Below are positions 34,856-44,427 of a stretch of DNA of 44,454 nt, piece by piece; position 1 is the stretch's first letter; each line of letters begins with the position of its first letter. Source of the DNA: an uncultured Pirellula sp. (GTDB taxonomy: Bacteria > Planctomycetota > Planctomycetia > Pirellulales > Pirellulaceae); NCBI GenBank assembly GCA_903930765.1, contig CAIYZV010000392.1:1-44454 (forward strand), read 5' to 3'. Both the position numbers and the translations under genes were made by a program. The notes below the pieces were generated by a model, which was not told where the DNA came from, made no database searches, and was given only the letters and a program-made list of their open reading frames with translations.

Positions 34856-37276
34856 ATGTCCAAAACCCCTGCGCCACCATCTCCTTTGCACGAGAACACT
34901 GTTCACGGTTTGACTGTTCACAATTTTACCGTGCCCCAGATCGTTGCGTTGTTGCGGTGCGCGATCAAGATCGTTGGGACGCTTGTCGCTGGTACCTTCA
35001 TGGCAAATTGCGCGGTCGCTCAAGATCCACCGCCGAGCTTTGACGCGGGTCAAGCCATCTATCGCGAAAAGTGCCTTTCGTGCCATGGTGAACGTGGTCG
35101 AGGATCCACCGAACATTACGACGCGCCTCTCCATGGGGATCTATCCACGAACGAATTGGCTAAGGTCATCCAAGAAACCATGCCCGAAGGCGCGCCGGGA
35201 AGTCTGTCGCTCGAAGATGCCTCTCGAGTCGCGTTCTATGTCCATCACGAGTTCTATTCCCCGATGGCCCAACTCCGCAACTCGCCTCCCAAGGTCGAAC
35301 TCACCCACTTAACCACGACCCAATTCAGGCAGTCGGTCCTCGATCTGATGAGCCCGTTCACTGGGCGGCCTTCCGAATGGAAAGCTGAACGAGGACTCAC
35401 ACGCCACATCCATCAAGGAGATTGGGGCAAGGATCGCAAGGAGATCGAAAAGAAAGTCGACGGACGCCTCGTGTGGGACTGGGGCGAAGGCAAACCAATA
35501 CCCGAGATCGATCATGAAAAGTGGCAGATACGCTGGAGCGGTTCCCTGTTCGCACCCACCACCGGTGTCTACGAGTTCTACCTCGATGCCACCGTTCGCG
35601 CCAATCTGTTCGTCAACGATGATGCCGTCCCATTGATCGATGCCTCCGTCGTCTCGTTTGAAAAGAGCCTCAACACGGCGACGATTTTTTTGATCGGCGG
35701 CCATTCCTATAACATTGCCGTGGATATCTCGCGGCACAAAGAACCCAAAGCCCGCGTCGCTGTCGAATGGAGGCAGCCAGGTGGGATCCGCGAAACCATC
35801 GCCGAACGCAACCTTTCTCCAACATGGTCACCGACAGCCCTCCTATGCGATACTCCGTTTCCGCCCGATGACAGCAGTGTTGGCTACGAGCGAGGTAGCA
35901 ACATTTCGCGGGAATGGTACGAAGCCAATATCGCCGCTGCGATCGATATCGGAAACCAACTGACCTCGAACCTGAAACGCTGGATGCCTCGGGATGCCAA
36001 CGATCCGAACAACGCCGATGCTGTCAAATCGTGGTGCCACCGTTGGGTATCGCGAGCGATCCGACGACCGCTGAGCGACGACGACAAACGTCATTTCGTC
36101 GACAGCCATTTTGAATCGGATCCATCCATCCCACGAGCCGTGAAAAAAGTATGCTTGCTGACCCTCACCTCTCCCGAGTTCCAATACCCGGCGATCGAAG
36201 GCACCCCCGATGAAATTGCCGCAGCGACTCTCGCATTGACCCTTTGGGATTCGATCCCCGACGAGTGGATGTTGCAGTCTGCAGCCAAAGGTGAATCGCA
36301 CACCGAACCTGCGATCCTCGCCATGGCCGATCGAATGATCAGCGACCAACGATTCCAACAAAAAATGCGGTGGTTCCTCCACGAGTTCTTGGGAACCACC
36401 ACCGGCAAAGAGCTTACCAAGGACTCCCAAAAATTCCCTGACTTCAACGAACGACTCTCGGCAGACCTTCGCACCAGCTTGGAACTTTTTCTAGACGAAT
36501 TCGCCACCGATCCAGCGATCGATCTTCGCAATCTGTTCCGATCCGATGCGCTCTACTTGAATGGCAACCTCGCCAAGCATTACGGTGCCGAGCTAACTGC
36601 CGACGCTCCATTTCAAAAGATCGCACTGCCGGCCGGCCAGCGATCCGGTGTTTTGACCCACCCGCTGGTCATGGCCAATCTGGCTTACCACAACAATAGC
36701 TCGCCGATCCATCGAGGCGTCTTTTTGGCCAAACGGGTGCTGGGTCGCAATCTCCGTCCACCTGTCGATGCCATCATTCCAATCCCCGAAGAAACGGTAC
36801 CTGGGATGAACACACGCGAGCGGGTTGCCCATCAAACCAGTGGCGCTATGTGCCAATCGTGCCACCGGGTCATCAATCCACTCGGTTTTACCATGGAAAA
36901 TTACGATGCGATCGGACGGTTTCGTACCGAGGAACTCAGCCGCCCGATCGATTCCACCGGTTCGTACATCGCCGCCGATGGACGCGAAGTCGCGTTCGCA
37001 GGCGCCAAGGATTTGTCGGACTTCCTGGCGGCTTCCCCCGAGTTCCATCAAGCCCTCGTTCGTCAATTGTTTCAGCATTTCGTCAAACAGCCCCTCCCTG
37101 CGTTCGGTCTGGAAAAGAGTGCCGAATTGGCGAAAGTGTTTGCGGACGAAGGTTTTGCCAGCAAGCCTTTGATGAAAAAAGTAGCAATACTCGCGACTCA
37201 ACGGCCGATAGAACCTGCCAAAGGGGAAGATCGCTCAGTATCCTTGAACGAATCGCCCCAACCCGAAAAGCCTTGA
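34856..37276 (+). CDS. Planctomycete cytochrome c-type protein, DUF1592 family, with PA14 domain
   Basis: An 806-residue exported protein. A hydrophobic export segment near 36-55 (VGTLVAGTFMANCAVAQ) precedes a cytochrome c domain with heme motif CLSCH (73-77). The long body matches the DUF1587/1592/1588/1585 series found in planctomycete multi-domain cytochromes. A PA14-like beta-domain is inserted at about 215-310 (WQIRWSGSLFAPTTGVYEFY). A second CxxCH (MCQSCHRVINPLGFTMENYD) lies near 665. In this family the second motif is part of DUF1588. The role is unclear, possibly redox or polymer binding at the cell surface. A GTG at 34847 is an alternative start; no ribosome site marks either. The DUF1552 gene follows 90 bp downstream, a standard pairing. 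Confidence 0.9.
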   Translation: MSKTPAPPSPLHENTVHGLTVHNFTVPQIVALLRCAIKIVGTLVAGTFMANCAVAQDPPPSFDAGQAIYREKCLSCHGERGRGSTEHYDAPLHGDLSTNELAKVIQETMPEGAPGSLSLEDASRVAFYVHHEFYSPMAQLRNSPPKVELTHLTTTQFRQSVLDLMSPFTGRPSEWKAERGLTRHIHQGDWGKDRKEIEKKVDGRLVWDWGEGKPIPEIDHEKWQIRWSGSLFAPTTGVYEFYLDATVRANLFVNDDAVPLIDASVVSFEKSLNTATIFLIGGHSYNIAVDISRHKEPKARVAVEWRQPGGIRETIAERNLSPTWSPTALLCDTPFPPDDSSVGYERGSNISREWYEANIAAAIDIGNQLTSNLKRWMPRDANDPNNADAVKSWCHRWVSRAIRRPLSDDDKRHFVDSHFESDPSIPRAVKKVCLLTLTSPEFQYPAIEGTPDEIAAATLALTLWDSIPDEWMLQSAAKGESHTEPAILAMADRMISDQRFQQKMRWFLHEFLGTTTGKELTKDSQKFPDFNERLSADLRTSLELFLDEFATDPAIDLRNLFRSDALYLNGNLAKHYGAELTADAPFQKIALPAGQRSGVLTHPLVMANLAYHNNSSPIHRGVFLAKRVLGRNLRPPVDAIIPIPEETVPGMNTRERVAHQTSGAMCQSCHRVINPLGFTMENYDAIGRFRTEELSRPIDSTGSYIAADGREVAFAGAKDLSDFLAASPEFHQALVRQLFQHFVKQPLPAFGLEKSAELAKVFADEGFASKPLMKKVAILATQRPIEPAKGEDRSVSLNESPQPEKP

Positions 37277-37366
37277 TCGAACACGCGAAGCGCTCAACGC
37301 TTCGCTCCCACCCTTTCCCACGCCAGTGGAAACAACATCCCACCCACTCCATGCTGACCCATTCCT

Positions 37367-38683
37367 ATGTCTAGCAACTATCTATCGCGTCGAGCATTTG
37401 CGCAACAACTAGGAATCGGAACCGCCGCCCTTCCGTTCCTGTTGAACTTGTCGAGCATGGCTCCAGGGTTTTCGACCCCATCCCGCCAACGGATGATCAT
37501 CATTTTCAGCCCGAACGGCGTCGTCCCGCCGAACTTTTGGCCTGATGAAGAAGGGGACCAGTTCAACCTCAAAAGGATTATGGCTCCGCTCGAGCCATTC
37601 AAGAACAAACTGCTCACGTTGCATGGTGTCAGTGATCGCATACGAGGGGATGGCGATAACCATATGCGCGGCATCGGCTGCTTGCTAACAGGCATCGAGC
37701 TGTACCCGGGAAACATCCAAGGCGGCTCGGACACTCCGGCCGGTTGGGCCAGTGGTATCTCGATCGATCAAGAGATCAAGAACTATCTCCAATCCCGTCC
37801 GGAATCGCAAACGCGTTTTGGGTCCTTGGAGTTTGGGGTCGGCGTCCCCAACCGAGCCGATACGTGGACGCGAATGGTCTATTCCGGACCGAACAAGCCG
37901 ATCTCACCGATCGATGATCCCTATGCGATGTTCAATAAGCTCTATGGTCAGCGCAAGGACGAAGAGAGCATCAAGAGCATTCTGGACGAATTGCAAGCAG
38001 ACCTCGCCAAAGTCAGCTCGCGCGTCAGCGCTGCGGATCGCAAGCTTCTCGACGAGCATCAAGCTCTCGTGCGCGACTTTGAAAAGCAACTGAACTCCGC
38101 AGCATCCGAAACATCGCACGCAGTGCCCGAACTCGATCCGAATGTCGAAGACAACAACGACAACATACCCAAGCTTACCCGCATGCAGATGGACATGATG
38201 GTCCACGCCATGATGGCCGACTTTGCGCGTGTGTACACGTTCCAGTTCACCAATTCGGTGGGCCAAGCAAAAATGCGTTGGCTCGGGATTGAAGAAGACC
38301 ACCATGGCCTGTCTCACGAACCGGACACCAACGAAGAAGCTGTCGAGAAACTGACGAAGATCAATATCTGGTACTCCGAACAAATCGCGTATCTCACGCA
38401 GAAGTTAGCTGACACTCCGGAGCCGGGCGGAGAAGGCTCGATGCTCGATCATACGACCATCGTCTGGACCAATGAGTTAGGGAAAGGCAATTCCCATACG
38501 CTCGAGAACATACCATTCGTCTTGATCGGTGGTGGTCTAGGATTCCGGATGGGCCGTTCGCTAAAACTGGGTGGGATTTCCCACAATCGGTTGCTGATGA
38601 GTTTGGCTCATGGATTCGGACACCACGTCCCCTCGTTTGGCAATCCAAATCATTGCGGCGATGGGCCGCTGGTCTTGAGCTGA
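37367..38683 (+). CDS. DUF1552 family protein
   Basis: A 438-residue protein with a Tat-like N-terminus ([20 protein letters not shown]) suggesting export in folded form. The body has DUF1552 features: [47 protein letters not shown], and [20 protein letters not shown] near the C-terminus. The fold resembles alkaline-phosphatase-like hydrolases, but the family's activity is not known. In planctomycetes it almost always follows a DUF1592-type cytochrome gene, as it does here, so the two probably act on the same substrate outside the cytoplasm. Confidence 0.93.
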   Translation: MSSNYLSRRAFAQQLGIGTAALPFLLNLSSMAPGFSTPSRQRMIIIFSPNGVVPPNFWPDEEGDQFNLKRIMAPLEPFKNKLLTLHGVSDRIRGDGDNHMRGIGCLLTGIELYPGNIQGGSDTPAGWASGISIDQEIKNYLQSRPESQTRFGSLEFGVGVPNRADTWTRMVYSGPNKPISPIDDPYAMFNKLYGQRKDEESIKSILDELQADLAKVSSRVSAADRKLLDEHQALVRDFEKQLNSAASETSHAVPELDPNVEDNNDNIPKLTRMQMDMMVHAMMADFARVYTFQFTNSVGQAKMRWLGIEEDHHGLSHEPDTNEEAVEKLTKINIWYSEQIAYLTQKLADTPEPGGEGSMLDHTTIVWTNELGKGNSHTLENIPFVLIGGGLGFRMGRSLKLGGISHNRLLMSLAHGFGHHVPSFGNPNHCGDGPLVLS

Positions 38684-38827
38684 TCATCCGCCAGAATAAA
38701 ACGTTTGCGAAAACGACCGCAGTTGCAAAAAAGGATTCGCGATCGAGCGTTGAGAATGTACGATAGCCTACAACAATTCCCTTTGCAGTAGCTGGGTTGG
38801 ATCCAAAAACTTAGGAGATGTAACGCC

Positions 38828-40504
38828 ATGGCGTCTCTATTGGTGGTTCGAGGCCCCGGCATCGGGACCCAGATCGCCATCCGTGAAACCTCGCAAAAAA
38901 TCGGTCGCGATGCGGCTTGCGATATTCATTTCGACGACTCGGAAACATCCCGATTGCATGCGGAAATCTATCTTGTCGAAGGCCACGCGATTCTTAAGGA
39001 CCTCCGAAGCAGCAACGGCACCATCGTCAATGGATCAAAAATCCAAGAGCGAGTCCTCGAACCTGGGGATCGGATTCAAATCGGCAAACGTTTGCTCGTC
39101 TACCGACCTGCTCCCAAAAAGCCGAACACGACGGAGAACAACGTCGACATCATTCAAAATGGTGGCACGGATGCGTCGCACATCATCGGCCGCGCGGATT
39201 TCGAGGATCCCATCGAAGGAACTGCGATCTTCCAAGCCCCCTCGGAAAAAAAGGAGGCCCGAAGTCGTTCGCAGTGGGAAATCATGTATCGGACCAGCGT
39301 CGCGGTCAGCCGCACACTGGACATCGACCAACTTCTGCATCAAATCCTCGATCTAATCTTCCAATGGGTGGAATGCGATCACGGCTGCATCATGCTCGCC
39401 GACGTGGATACCGGCCAATTGCGCCCTTCGTACCGCAGGAATCGCAAACGGAAATCGAGTCACCGCATGACGATCAGCAAGACGATCCTCGATTATGTGC
39501 TCAAGAACGAAGAAGGAGTGCTTACCAGCGATGCCAAAGACGACCAACGATGGCAGTCGAGCGCGAGCATCGAAAGCAGTGGTATCCGCGAAGCGATCTG
39601 CGTGCCGATGCGAGGACGCTATGGCATGGTCGGGGTGATTTATATCGACACGATCATCTCACAAGGCCAACGGGCTCAATCTCCTGACGCTCGAGTGTTC
39701 AATGAAGAACATCTCAAGATGCTGGTCACGATCGGCCATCAAGCCGCACTGGCGATCGAAGACACCACGTACTACCAGAGCATGCTTCAAGCGGAAAAGT
39801 TAGCCGCGATCGGACAAACGATAGCAACCTTGTCTCATCACGTGAAGAATATCTTACAAGGTCTACGTGGCGGCGGTTTCATGGTTTCGGAAGGGCTGAA
39901 GCGCAAAGATCTAGAGTCGATCCAAGCGGGCTGGGGAATCTGCGAGAGGACTCACGAACGGATCGAATCGTTAGTCTTGGACATGCTCACCATCAGCAAA
40001 GATCGAAAACCAGAGCGCCGCGAAATCGACGTGCGCGATGTCCTCAGCGATGTTATCGATCTTTGTCGAGTTCGCGCAAACGAAACCAATGTCGAACTCG
40101 ATTGGGATCGCCCCGAAAACTTTCCCACGCTGATGCTTGACGGGGAAGCCATCCATCGCGCGGTGATGAACTTGGTCGGCAACGCCATCGATGCATGTTC
40201 TGAGAAAACCGATGGTCGTGTCTCGGTCCACCTCAAACAAACCAGCGACGCGGCTATCATCGAGGTGATCGATAACGGGTCAGGCATCCCGGCCAATGAA
40301 CTCTACAGAATATTCTCGTTGTTCGAGTCGACCAAGGGAAATCGAGGAACCGGTTTGGGACTGCCGGTCAGCTTGAAAATCGCACGGGAGCACGGTGGTA
40401 ATCTGAATGTCCATAGCGCTCTCGGGACTGGTACCACGTTCACCCTCGACCTACCGTGGCGATCCAACAGCCCGCCAGTGACGCCGAACACTCTGCCAGG
40501 TTAA
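38828..40504 (+). CDS. FHA-GAF sensor histidine kinase
   Basis: A 558-residue soluble signalling protein. FHA domain at 5-92 with intact phosphothreonine residues: KIGRDAACDI (GR 26-27), SRLH 41-44, SSNGTIVNG 61-69. GAF domain at about 150-312 (SRTLDIDQLLHQILDLIFQW, ICVPMRGRYGMVGVIYIDT). Histidine kinase at 320-545: the phospho-acceptor is probably His337 in LSHHVKNILQ; N box NLVGNAIDA 448-456; G1 IDNGSGIP 481-488; G2 GTGLGLPVS 507-515. The H box is atypical (HHVKN rather than HEIRN). AGGAG lies 10 bases before the ATG. It could read a phosphothreonine made by one of the nearby Ser/Thr kinases and respond by autophosphorylation; no response regulator is encoded in this window. Confidence 0.9.
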   Translation: MASLLVVRGPGIGTQIAIRETSQKIGRDAACDIHFDDSETSRLHAEIYLVEGHAILKDLRSSNGTIVNGSKIQERVLEPGDRIQIGKRLLVYRPAPKKPNTTENNVDIIQNGGTDASHIIGRADFEDPIEGTAIFQAPSEKKEARSRSQWEIMYRTSVAVSRTLDIDQLLHQILDLIFQWVECDHGCIMLADVDTGQLRPSYRRNRKRKSSHRMTISKTILDYVLKNEEGVLTSDAKDDQRWQSSASIESSGIREAICVPMRGRYGMVGVIYIDTIISQGQRAQSPDARVFNEEHLKMLVTIGHQAALAIEDTTYYQSMLQAEKLAAIGQTIATLSHHVKNILQGLRGGGFMVSEGLKRKDLESIQAGWGICERTHERIESLVLDMLTISKDRKPERREIDVRDVLSDVIDLCRVRANETNVELDWDRPENFPTLMLDGEAIHRAVMNLVGNAIDACSEKTDGRVSVHLKQTSDAAIIEVIDNGSGIPANELYRIFSLFESTKGNRGTGLGLPVSLKIAREHGGNLNVHSALGTGTTFTLDLPWRSNSPPVTPNTLPG

Positions 40505-40810
40505 GAACTCTATCGCCAGCCCCTCCCGGCCCAACCCAAGCCCCCCAGGTTGCCCAGGCCGGCAAATCCACAGAGCGAATTCACAGGATGATTCACCCTA
40601 TGAATCCACCATAGATCGCTTGTTATGTCGCTTCAATCCGGTCAGGAGCCCGGCTGCAGACCGAGGCGGACTTTGTCACAGCGCAGCTTTGCGAGTAAGC
40701 TTAAAGGTTCGACAATACCCTTCAACCACTTCCTCGCTTAGCATCTTTCCCCACTCGGAATCCCGCGGGGGCAACCACCGAACGGCAGGATTCCTGAATC
40801 TAGCAACCCC
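40505..40810. other. Intergenic stretch, no gene seen
   Basis: A 306-base gap between the FHA-GAF histidine kinase and the membrane Ser/Thr kinase. Only short, unconvincing ORFs occur. No terminator hairpin or clear promoter is visible. Confidence 0.4.
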
Positions 40811-43090
40811 ATGACGTTGGACCAAACACTCAATCAGTCCGTTGGCGAACAAATACGAGCCGAGGAGCTGAGCCTGCGCTCGACGGTGCCTCCATCCCAG
40901 GTGCCCGGTTACCGCATGGAGAAGCTGCTCGGGCAAGGAGCGTTTGGACAAGTTTGGATCGCAACCAATCTGAACACGGGCCGTTCGGTAGCGATCAAAT
41001 TTTATCTTCACCGGTCTGGAGTGAATTGGTCCCTTCTGACTCGTGAAGTGAAGAACTTGGTCTCGATGTCGGGAAACCGAGCGATCGTTCAAGTCCTCGA
41101 GGTTGGCTGGGATGCGGAACCTCCGTACTACGTGATGGAACTGCTTGAGAACGGGTCCCTGGATGATCTGATTCGCAATCGAGGAGCACTGCCCGTACCG
41201 CGGGCCGTGGAATTATTTACCGACATTGCGATGGGCCTGAATCATTCGCATGGCAAAGGGGTACTGCATTGCGATCTCAAACCAGCGAACGTCCTTCTCG
41301 ATCAAGACATGCAGCCACGGCTGGCGGATTTTGGACAAAGCCGTCTGTCGCATGAGCAAACGCCGTCGCTTGGCACGCTGTTTTTTATGGCTCCTGAACA
41401 AGCCGACCTCAATGCGGTTCCGGATGCACGTTGGGATGTCTATGCGCTGGGCGCGATTCTCTATTGCATGCTAGTCGGGACCCCGCCTTACCGAACACCG
41501 GACACCGTCTCCACGTTGGATACCGCGGGAAGTTTGCCAGAGCGTCTCAAGCGTTATCGAGACACCATTTACAAGAGCCACTTTCCTCGGGCCCACTACC
41601 GGGTTCCTGGAATGGATCGTTGGTTGTCCGCGATCATCGACCGTTGCCTGGCCAAGAAACCTGAGGATCGTTTTGACAACGTCCAGCAAGTCATCGCTGC
41701 GATCGAACGGCGTCGCACCGCACGACTCCGAAGGCCATTGATGATCCTCGGGATCCTCGGCCCGATCCTATTGGTTACCATCATGGGATTGTTCTTTTGG
41801 CGGGCAGTGACGGTGGCAGAAAGCGATCTTTCGAATGAGCTTCGAGAAGGTGCACTGCAGAGCAATTTCTTCGCAGCTCAGTCCGCGGCAGGAACCTTAG
41901 AATCAGAGATCTCGGGACTTTTTCGATTGATCGAAGAAGAAGCCAGACGCCAGACACTGGAAGACCACTTCTCGGAAGCCGTTGACACCGCCGGGATCGA
42001 GCTCCTCCAAAGCTTGGCAACCGACGGCGATATCCCCGAGGAAAGCAAATCGCAGCTGCTCGCTATCCCGGCTCGAAATGAACTCGATGCGCACCTCAAA
42101 GCCCGATTGGAATTGATGCGATCGAGAGGGTTCGGAGCGACCAAGTCCACCAAATTCGACAGTTTGTTTATCACCGATCGATTTGGCACGATGCTCGCTG
42201 CCGCCTTTGCCGGAGACCAGTCCTCATCCCCTATCGGAGAGAACTTCGCCTACCGCAGTTACTTCACCGGCCAAACGCGCGATCTCAATGAAAGCACCCC
42301 ACGAAAAAATGTCCAGAGGACGAAGAGCTCCCACCTTAGCGTGCCGTTCAAATCCACAACAACAAATCGATGGAAAATCGCAGTCTCCACACCGATTTCC
42401 GTCCGCGAGAAAGTCGACGATAAAGAACGAATCACCGAAGGGGTCCTCGTATTGACCATCAACATTGGTGACTTTGAATTGCTCGCGAACAATCCCGCAC
42501 CCAAAGAGAAGAAGAACGACGAAGAAAACACTCCCGCCCCGAGTCAGTTCACAGGTTTTGCGGTCCTCGTCGACGGCCATGAGGGGAGTCGTGAAGGGAC
42601 TATCCTCCAGCATCCCTTTTTGTCACAAGCGGGCCGACCGATCGAAGGCCAAGCCGATTTGAAGTTTCAGATCGACGAACCTACGTTAAAACGTTTGAAA
42701 GAGACGGGGACCTACCGATACATCGATCCCATCTCGAAAGACAAGGATGGAAAAGCCTACGAAGGGGAATGGATCGCGGCGATGGAGAAAGTGGAAATCG
42801 CCCGCCGCGGATCGGACGAGTTCGAACGCCGTCAATCCACATCGTTGTTGCTACTCGTCCAAGTACCCGCCAATTCCATCACCGTACCCGTGGCGATGAT
42901 GGGTCAGAAACTGGCCAAGCTATTTCTATTCGCGGTGATTGCACTTCTCGCGGCCATCGTCGCGCTGTGGCTTTTCGTTTTCCGTTTCATGAGGCTCCCC
43001 GATAGTTTTGCAGAAGCCTCTCGCGCTCGCACGGGAACCACGGAAAACCGCCCCGGAACCTCCGACGAAGCCACCCTCGGGATCGAGTGA
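40811..43090 (+). CDS. Membrane Ser/Thr kinase with extracytoplasmic sensor domain
   Basis: A 759-residue protein. The kinase is at about 34-300: GQGAFGQV 41-48, Lys63, HCDLKPAN 153-160 (Cys in place of Arg of HRD), DFG 173-175, APEQ 194-197. Two membrane segments lie at 310-330 and about 701-723. The 370 residues between them should be extracytoplasmic. They begin with a long helix and contain a Cache-like sensor pattern: FITDRFGTMLAAAFAGDQ, then FAYRSYFTGQTRD, and a second half with YRYIDPISKDKDGK. Double-Cache domains bind small ligands in chemoreceptors and histidine kinases; here one would drive a Hanks-type kinase. The short C-terminal tail is cytoplasmic. No ribosome site precedes the ATG. 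Confidence 0.9.
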   Translation: MTLDQTLNQSVGEQIRAEELSLRSTVPPSQVPGYRMEKLLGQGAFGQVWIATNLNTGRSVAIKFYLHRSGVNWSLLTREVKNLVSMSGNRAIVQVLEVGWDAEPPYYVMELLENGSLDDLIRNRGALPVPRAVELFTDIAMGLNHSHGKGVLHCDLKPANVLLDQDMQPRLADFGQSRLSHEQTPSLGTLFFMAPEQADLNAVPDARWDVYALGAILYCMLVGTPPYRTPDTVSTLDTAGSLPERLKRYRDTIYKSHFPRAHYRVPGMDRWLSAIIDRCLAKKPEDRFDNVQQVIAAIERRRTARLRRPLMILGILGPILLVTIMGLFFWRAVTVAESDLSNELREGALQSNFFAAQSAAGTLESEISGLFRLIEEEARRQTLEDHFSEAVDTAGIELLQSLATDGDIPEESKSQLLAIPARNELDAHLKARLELMRSRGFGATKSTKFDSLFITDRFGTMLAAAFAGDQSSSPIGENFAYRSYFTGQTRDLNESTPRKNVQRTKSSHLSVPFKSTTTNRWKIAVSTPISVREKVDDKERITEGVLVLTINIGDFELLANNPAPKEKKNDEENTPAPSQFTGFAVLVDGHEGSREGTILQHPFLSQAGRPIEGQADLKFQIDEPTLKRLKETGTYRYIDPISKDKDGKAYEGEWIAAMEKVEIARRGSDEFERRQSTSLLLLVQVPANSITVPVAMMGQKLAKLFLFAVIALLAAIVALWLFVFRFMRLPDSFAEASRARTGTTENRPGTSDEATLGIE

Positions 43091-43255
43091 GCGTCGTCCC
43101 AATAGAGACGCATTCCGTAAAGATATAAACAGATTCCAAACGAATCTATGAGTGACGAACGACGCCTGATTGCGTGCTGCTCTGGCATTCGGTAGAACGG
43201 TCAGGAATTGTGCAGAACCAACTCAGTGAACCAATCTCATAGCCGGAGTTAAATC

Positions 43256-43774
43256 ATGTCAAATTTTGAAAATCCGTACGCACCTAGCCAAGGCCCAGCG
43301 ATGTTCGATCGCGACATGCACGAAGGGGAACTCGCAACGCTCAGCGAACGATTCTCCGGGGCGTTTATCGACGGCATCATCAATCTCGTCACGATCGTTC
43401 CACTTGCGCTTGGAGCAGGTTTTTTCCTCGGCGCAATGATGGGTGACAACCCGACTACACAATTGATCGCTCAAGTTATCGGTGGGCTACTTGGAATTGC
43501 AGGGTTTCTGGCTATCCAAGGCTACTTCCTGTCGACGCGATCTCAGACGATTGGAAAGATTGCCATGAAGACAAAGATTGTTTCCGACAGTGGGCAACCC
43601 TTAAACTTTGGTGAACTTTATCTCAAACGATACCTGGTTATCCAACTCTTAGCGATTTTGCCCTTCATTGGCGGACTCATTGGGCTCATCGACACGCTGC
43701 TGATTTTTAGGTCCAGTCGCAAGTGCTTGCACGATGACATCGCCGGGACCAAGGTTATCAAGTTGCACTCCTAG
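43256..43774 (+). CDS. RDD family membrane protein
   Basis: A 172-residue membrane protein with the RDD signature residues: RFSGAFIDGIINLVTIVPLA (Arg and the first Asp) and the C-terminal CLHDDIAGTKVIKL (second Asp). Four hydrophobic segments lie at about 41-62, 74-95, 128-144 and 145-155. RDD proteins are small transport or stress-related membrane proteins of poorly defined substrate; some act in sodium/proton exchange. GGAG before the ATG supports the start. A fragment of a GxxExxY gene begins 12 bp after the stop. Confidence 0.88.
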   Translation: MSNFENPYAPSQGPAMFDRDMHEGELATLSERFSGAFIDGIINLVTIVPLALGAGFFLGAMMGDNPTTQLIAQVIGGLLGIAGFLAIQGYFLSTRSQTIGKIAMKTKIVSDSGQPLNFGELYLKRYLVIQLLAILPFIGGLIGLIDTLLIFRSSRKCLHDDIAGTKVIKLHS

Positions 43775-43786
43775 GCACAATCGCAA

Positions 43787-43897
43787 GGCCTTCACCGAAT
43801 CGTCAACAACCTCTCCCCCTCCGCGTCTCCGCGCCTCCGCGTGAACCAATCCTCGCAATCATCACAGCAAAACCATGATGTAGACCAACACGAATAA
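43787..43897 (+). pseudogene. 3' remnant of a GxxExxY gene
   Basis: This stretch encodes the last 36 residues of a GxxExxY protein in an open frame to TAA at 43895-43897. It differs from the end of the full copy (44317-44427) by one base in 111. There is no start or body: the first base pairs with the interior of the full gene. It is the surviving tail of an upstream copy, cut 12 bp after the RDD gene. Confidence 0.85.
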
Positions 43898-43924
43898 CGA
43901 TGAACAACGCAAAACTCGATGCAG
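43787..43924 (+). repeat. Direct repeat, copy 1
   Basis: 138 bases that recur at 44317-44454 with a single mismatch (43804 C against 44334 A). They cover the end of a GxxExxY gene, a 2-base gap, and the first 25 bases of the next gene. The offset is 530 bp. The second copy continues beyond the window. Confidence 0.97.
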
Positions 43925-43964
43925 CGGAAGAAGAGACCTCACGCGGAGACGCGGTGGCGCGGAG
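43819..43964. repeat. Imperfect inverted repeat around the GxxExxY start
   Basis: CTCCGCGTCTCCGCGCCTCC-type sequence (43819-43844) at a gene end faces its reverse complement (43939-43964) near the next gene's start; 23 of 26 bases match. The gene-end form recurs at 44349-44374. The arms are coding (SASPRLRV at the C-terminus, RGDAVARR at the N-terminus), so each gene body lies between such arms. Confidence 0.8.
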
Positions 43965-44427
43965 AGTTAGAGGTCTGGATGAAATCACTGGGGCGATTAT
44001 CGATGCGTCCATCACGTTGCATAAAACACTCGGTCCAGGATTGTTGGAAAGTGTCTATGAAGCAGTATTAGCTCGCGACCTCGAACGAAATGGTCTGCGC
44101 GTCGAGAAGCAGAAAGTCCTCCGTTTTGAATACGATGGAATGGTATTCGACGAAGGCCTTCGTCTTGATCTAGTGGTCGATGATCGAGTGATTGTCGAAT
44201 TGAAATCTGTCGAAACTATAAACCCAGTCCACAAAAAACAGCTGCTGACCTATCTCCGACTCGCTAACAAACCCGTTGGTCTTCTCATCAACTTCGGTGC
44301 AGCCACCTTGAAGGAGGGCCTTCACCGAATCGTAAACAACCTCTCCCCCTCCGCGTCTCCGCGCCTCCGCGTGAACCAATCCTCGCAATCATCACAGCAA
44401 AACCATGATGTAGACCAACACGAATAA
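43900..44427 (+). CDS. GxxExxY family protein (PD-(D/E)xK nuclease-like)
   Basis: A 175-residue protein of the GxxExxY family. The name motif is GLLESVY near residue 46-52 (PGLLESVYEAVLARDLERNG). A nuclease-like core follows with LRLDLVVDDRVIVELKSVET (Asp, then ExK). Family members look like small PD-(D/E)xK proteins and are often found in multiple tandem copies; the substrate is unknown. The N- and C-terminal ends are encoded by an imperfect inverted GC-rich repeat. The gene belongs to a tandem array with a 530-bp period: a tail remnant precedes it and a further copy starts two bases after its stop. Confidence 0.88.
   Translation: MNNAKLDAAEEETSRGDAVARRVRGLDEITGAIIDASITLHKTLGPGLLESVYEAVLARDLERNGLRVEKQKVLRFEYDGMVFDEGLRLDLVVDDRVIVELKSVETINPVHKKQLLTYLRLANKPVGLLINFGAATLKEGLHRIVNNLSPSASPRLRVNQSSQSSQQNHDVDQHE

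Noticed and set aside
36593-37201. 202-residue minus-strand ORF
   Set aside because: Antisense to the well-identified DUF1592 gene; a shadow of codon bias.
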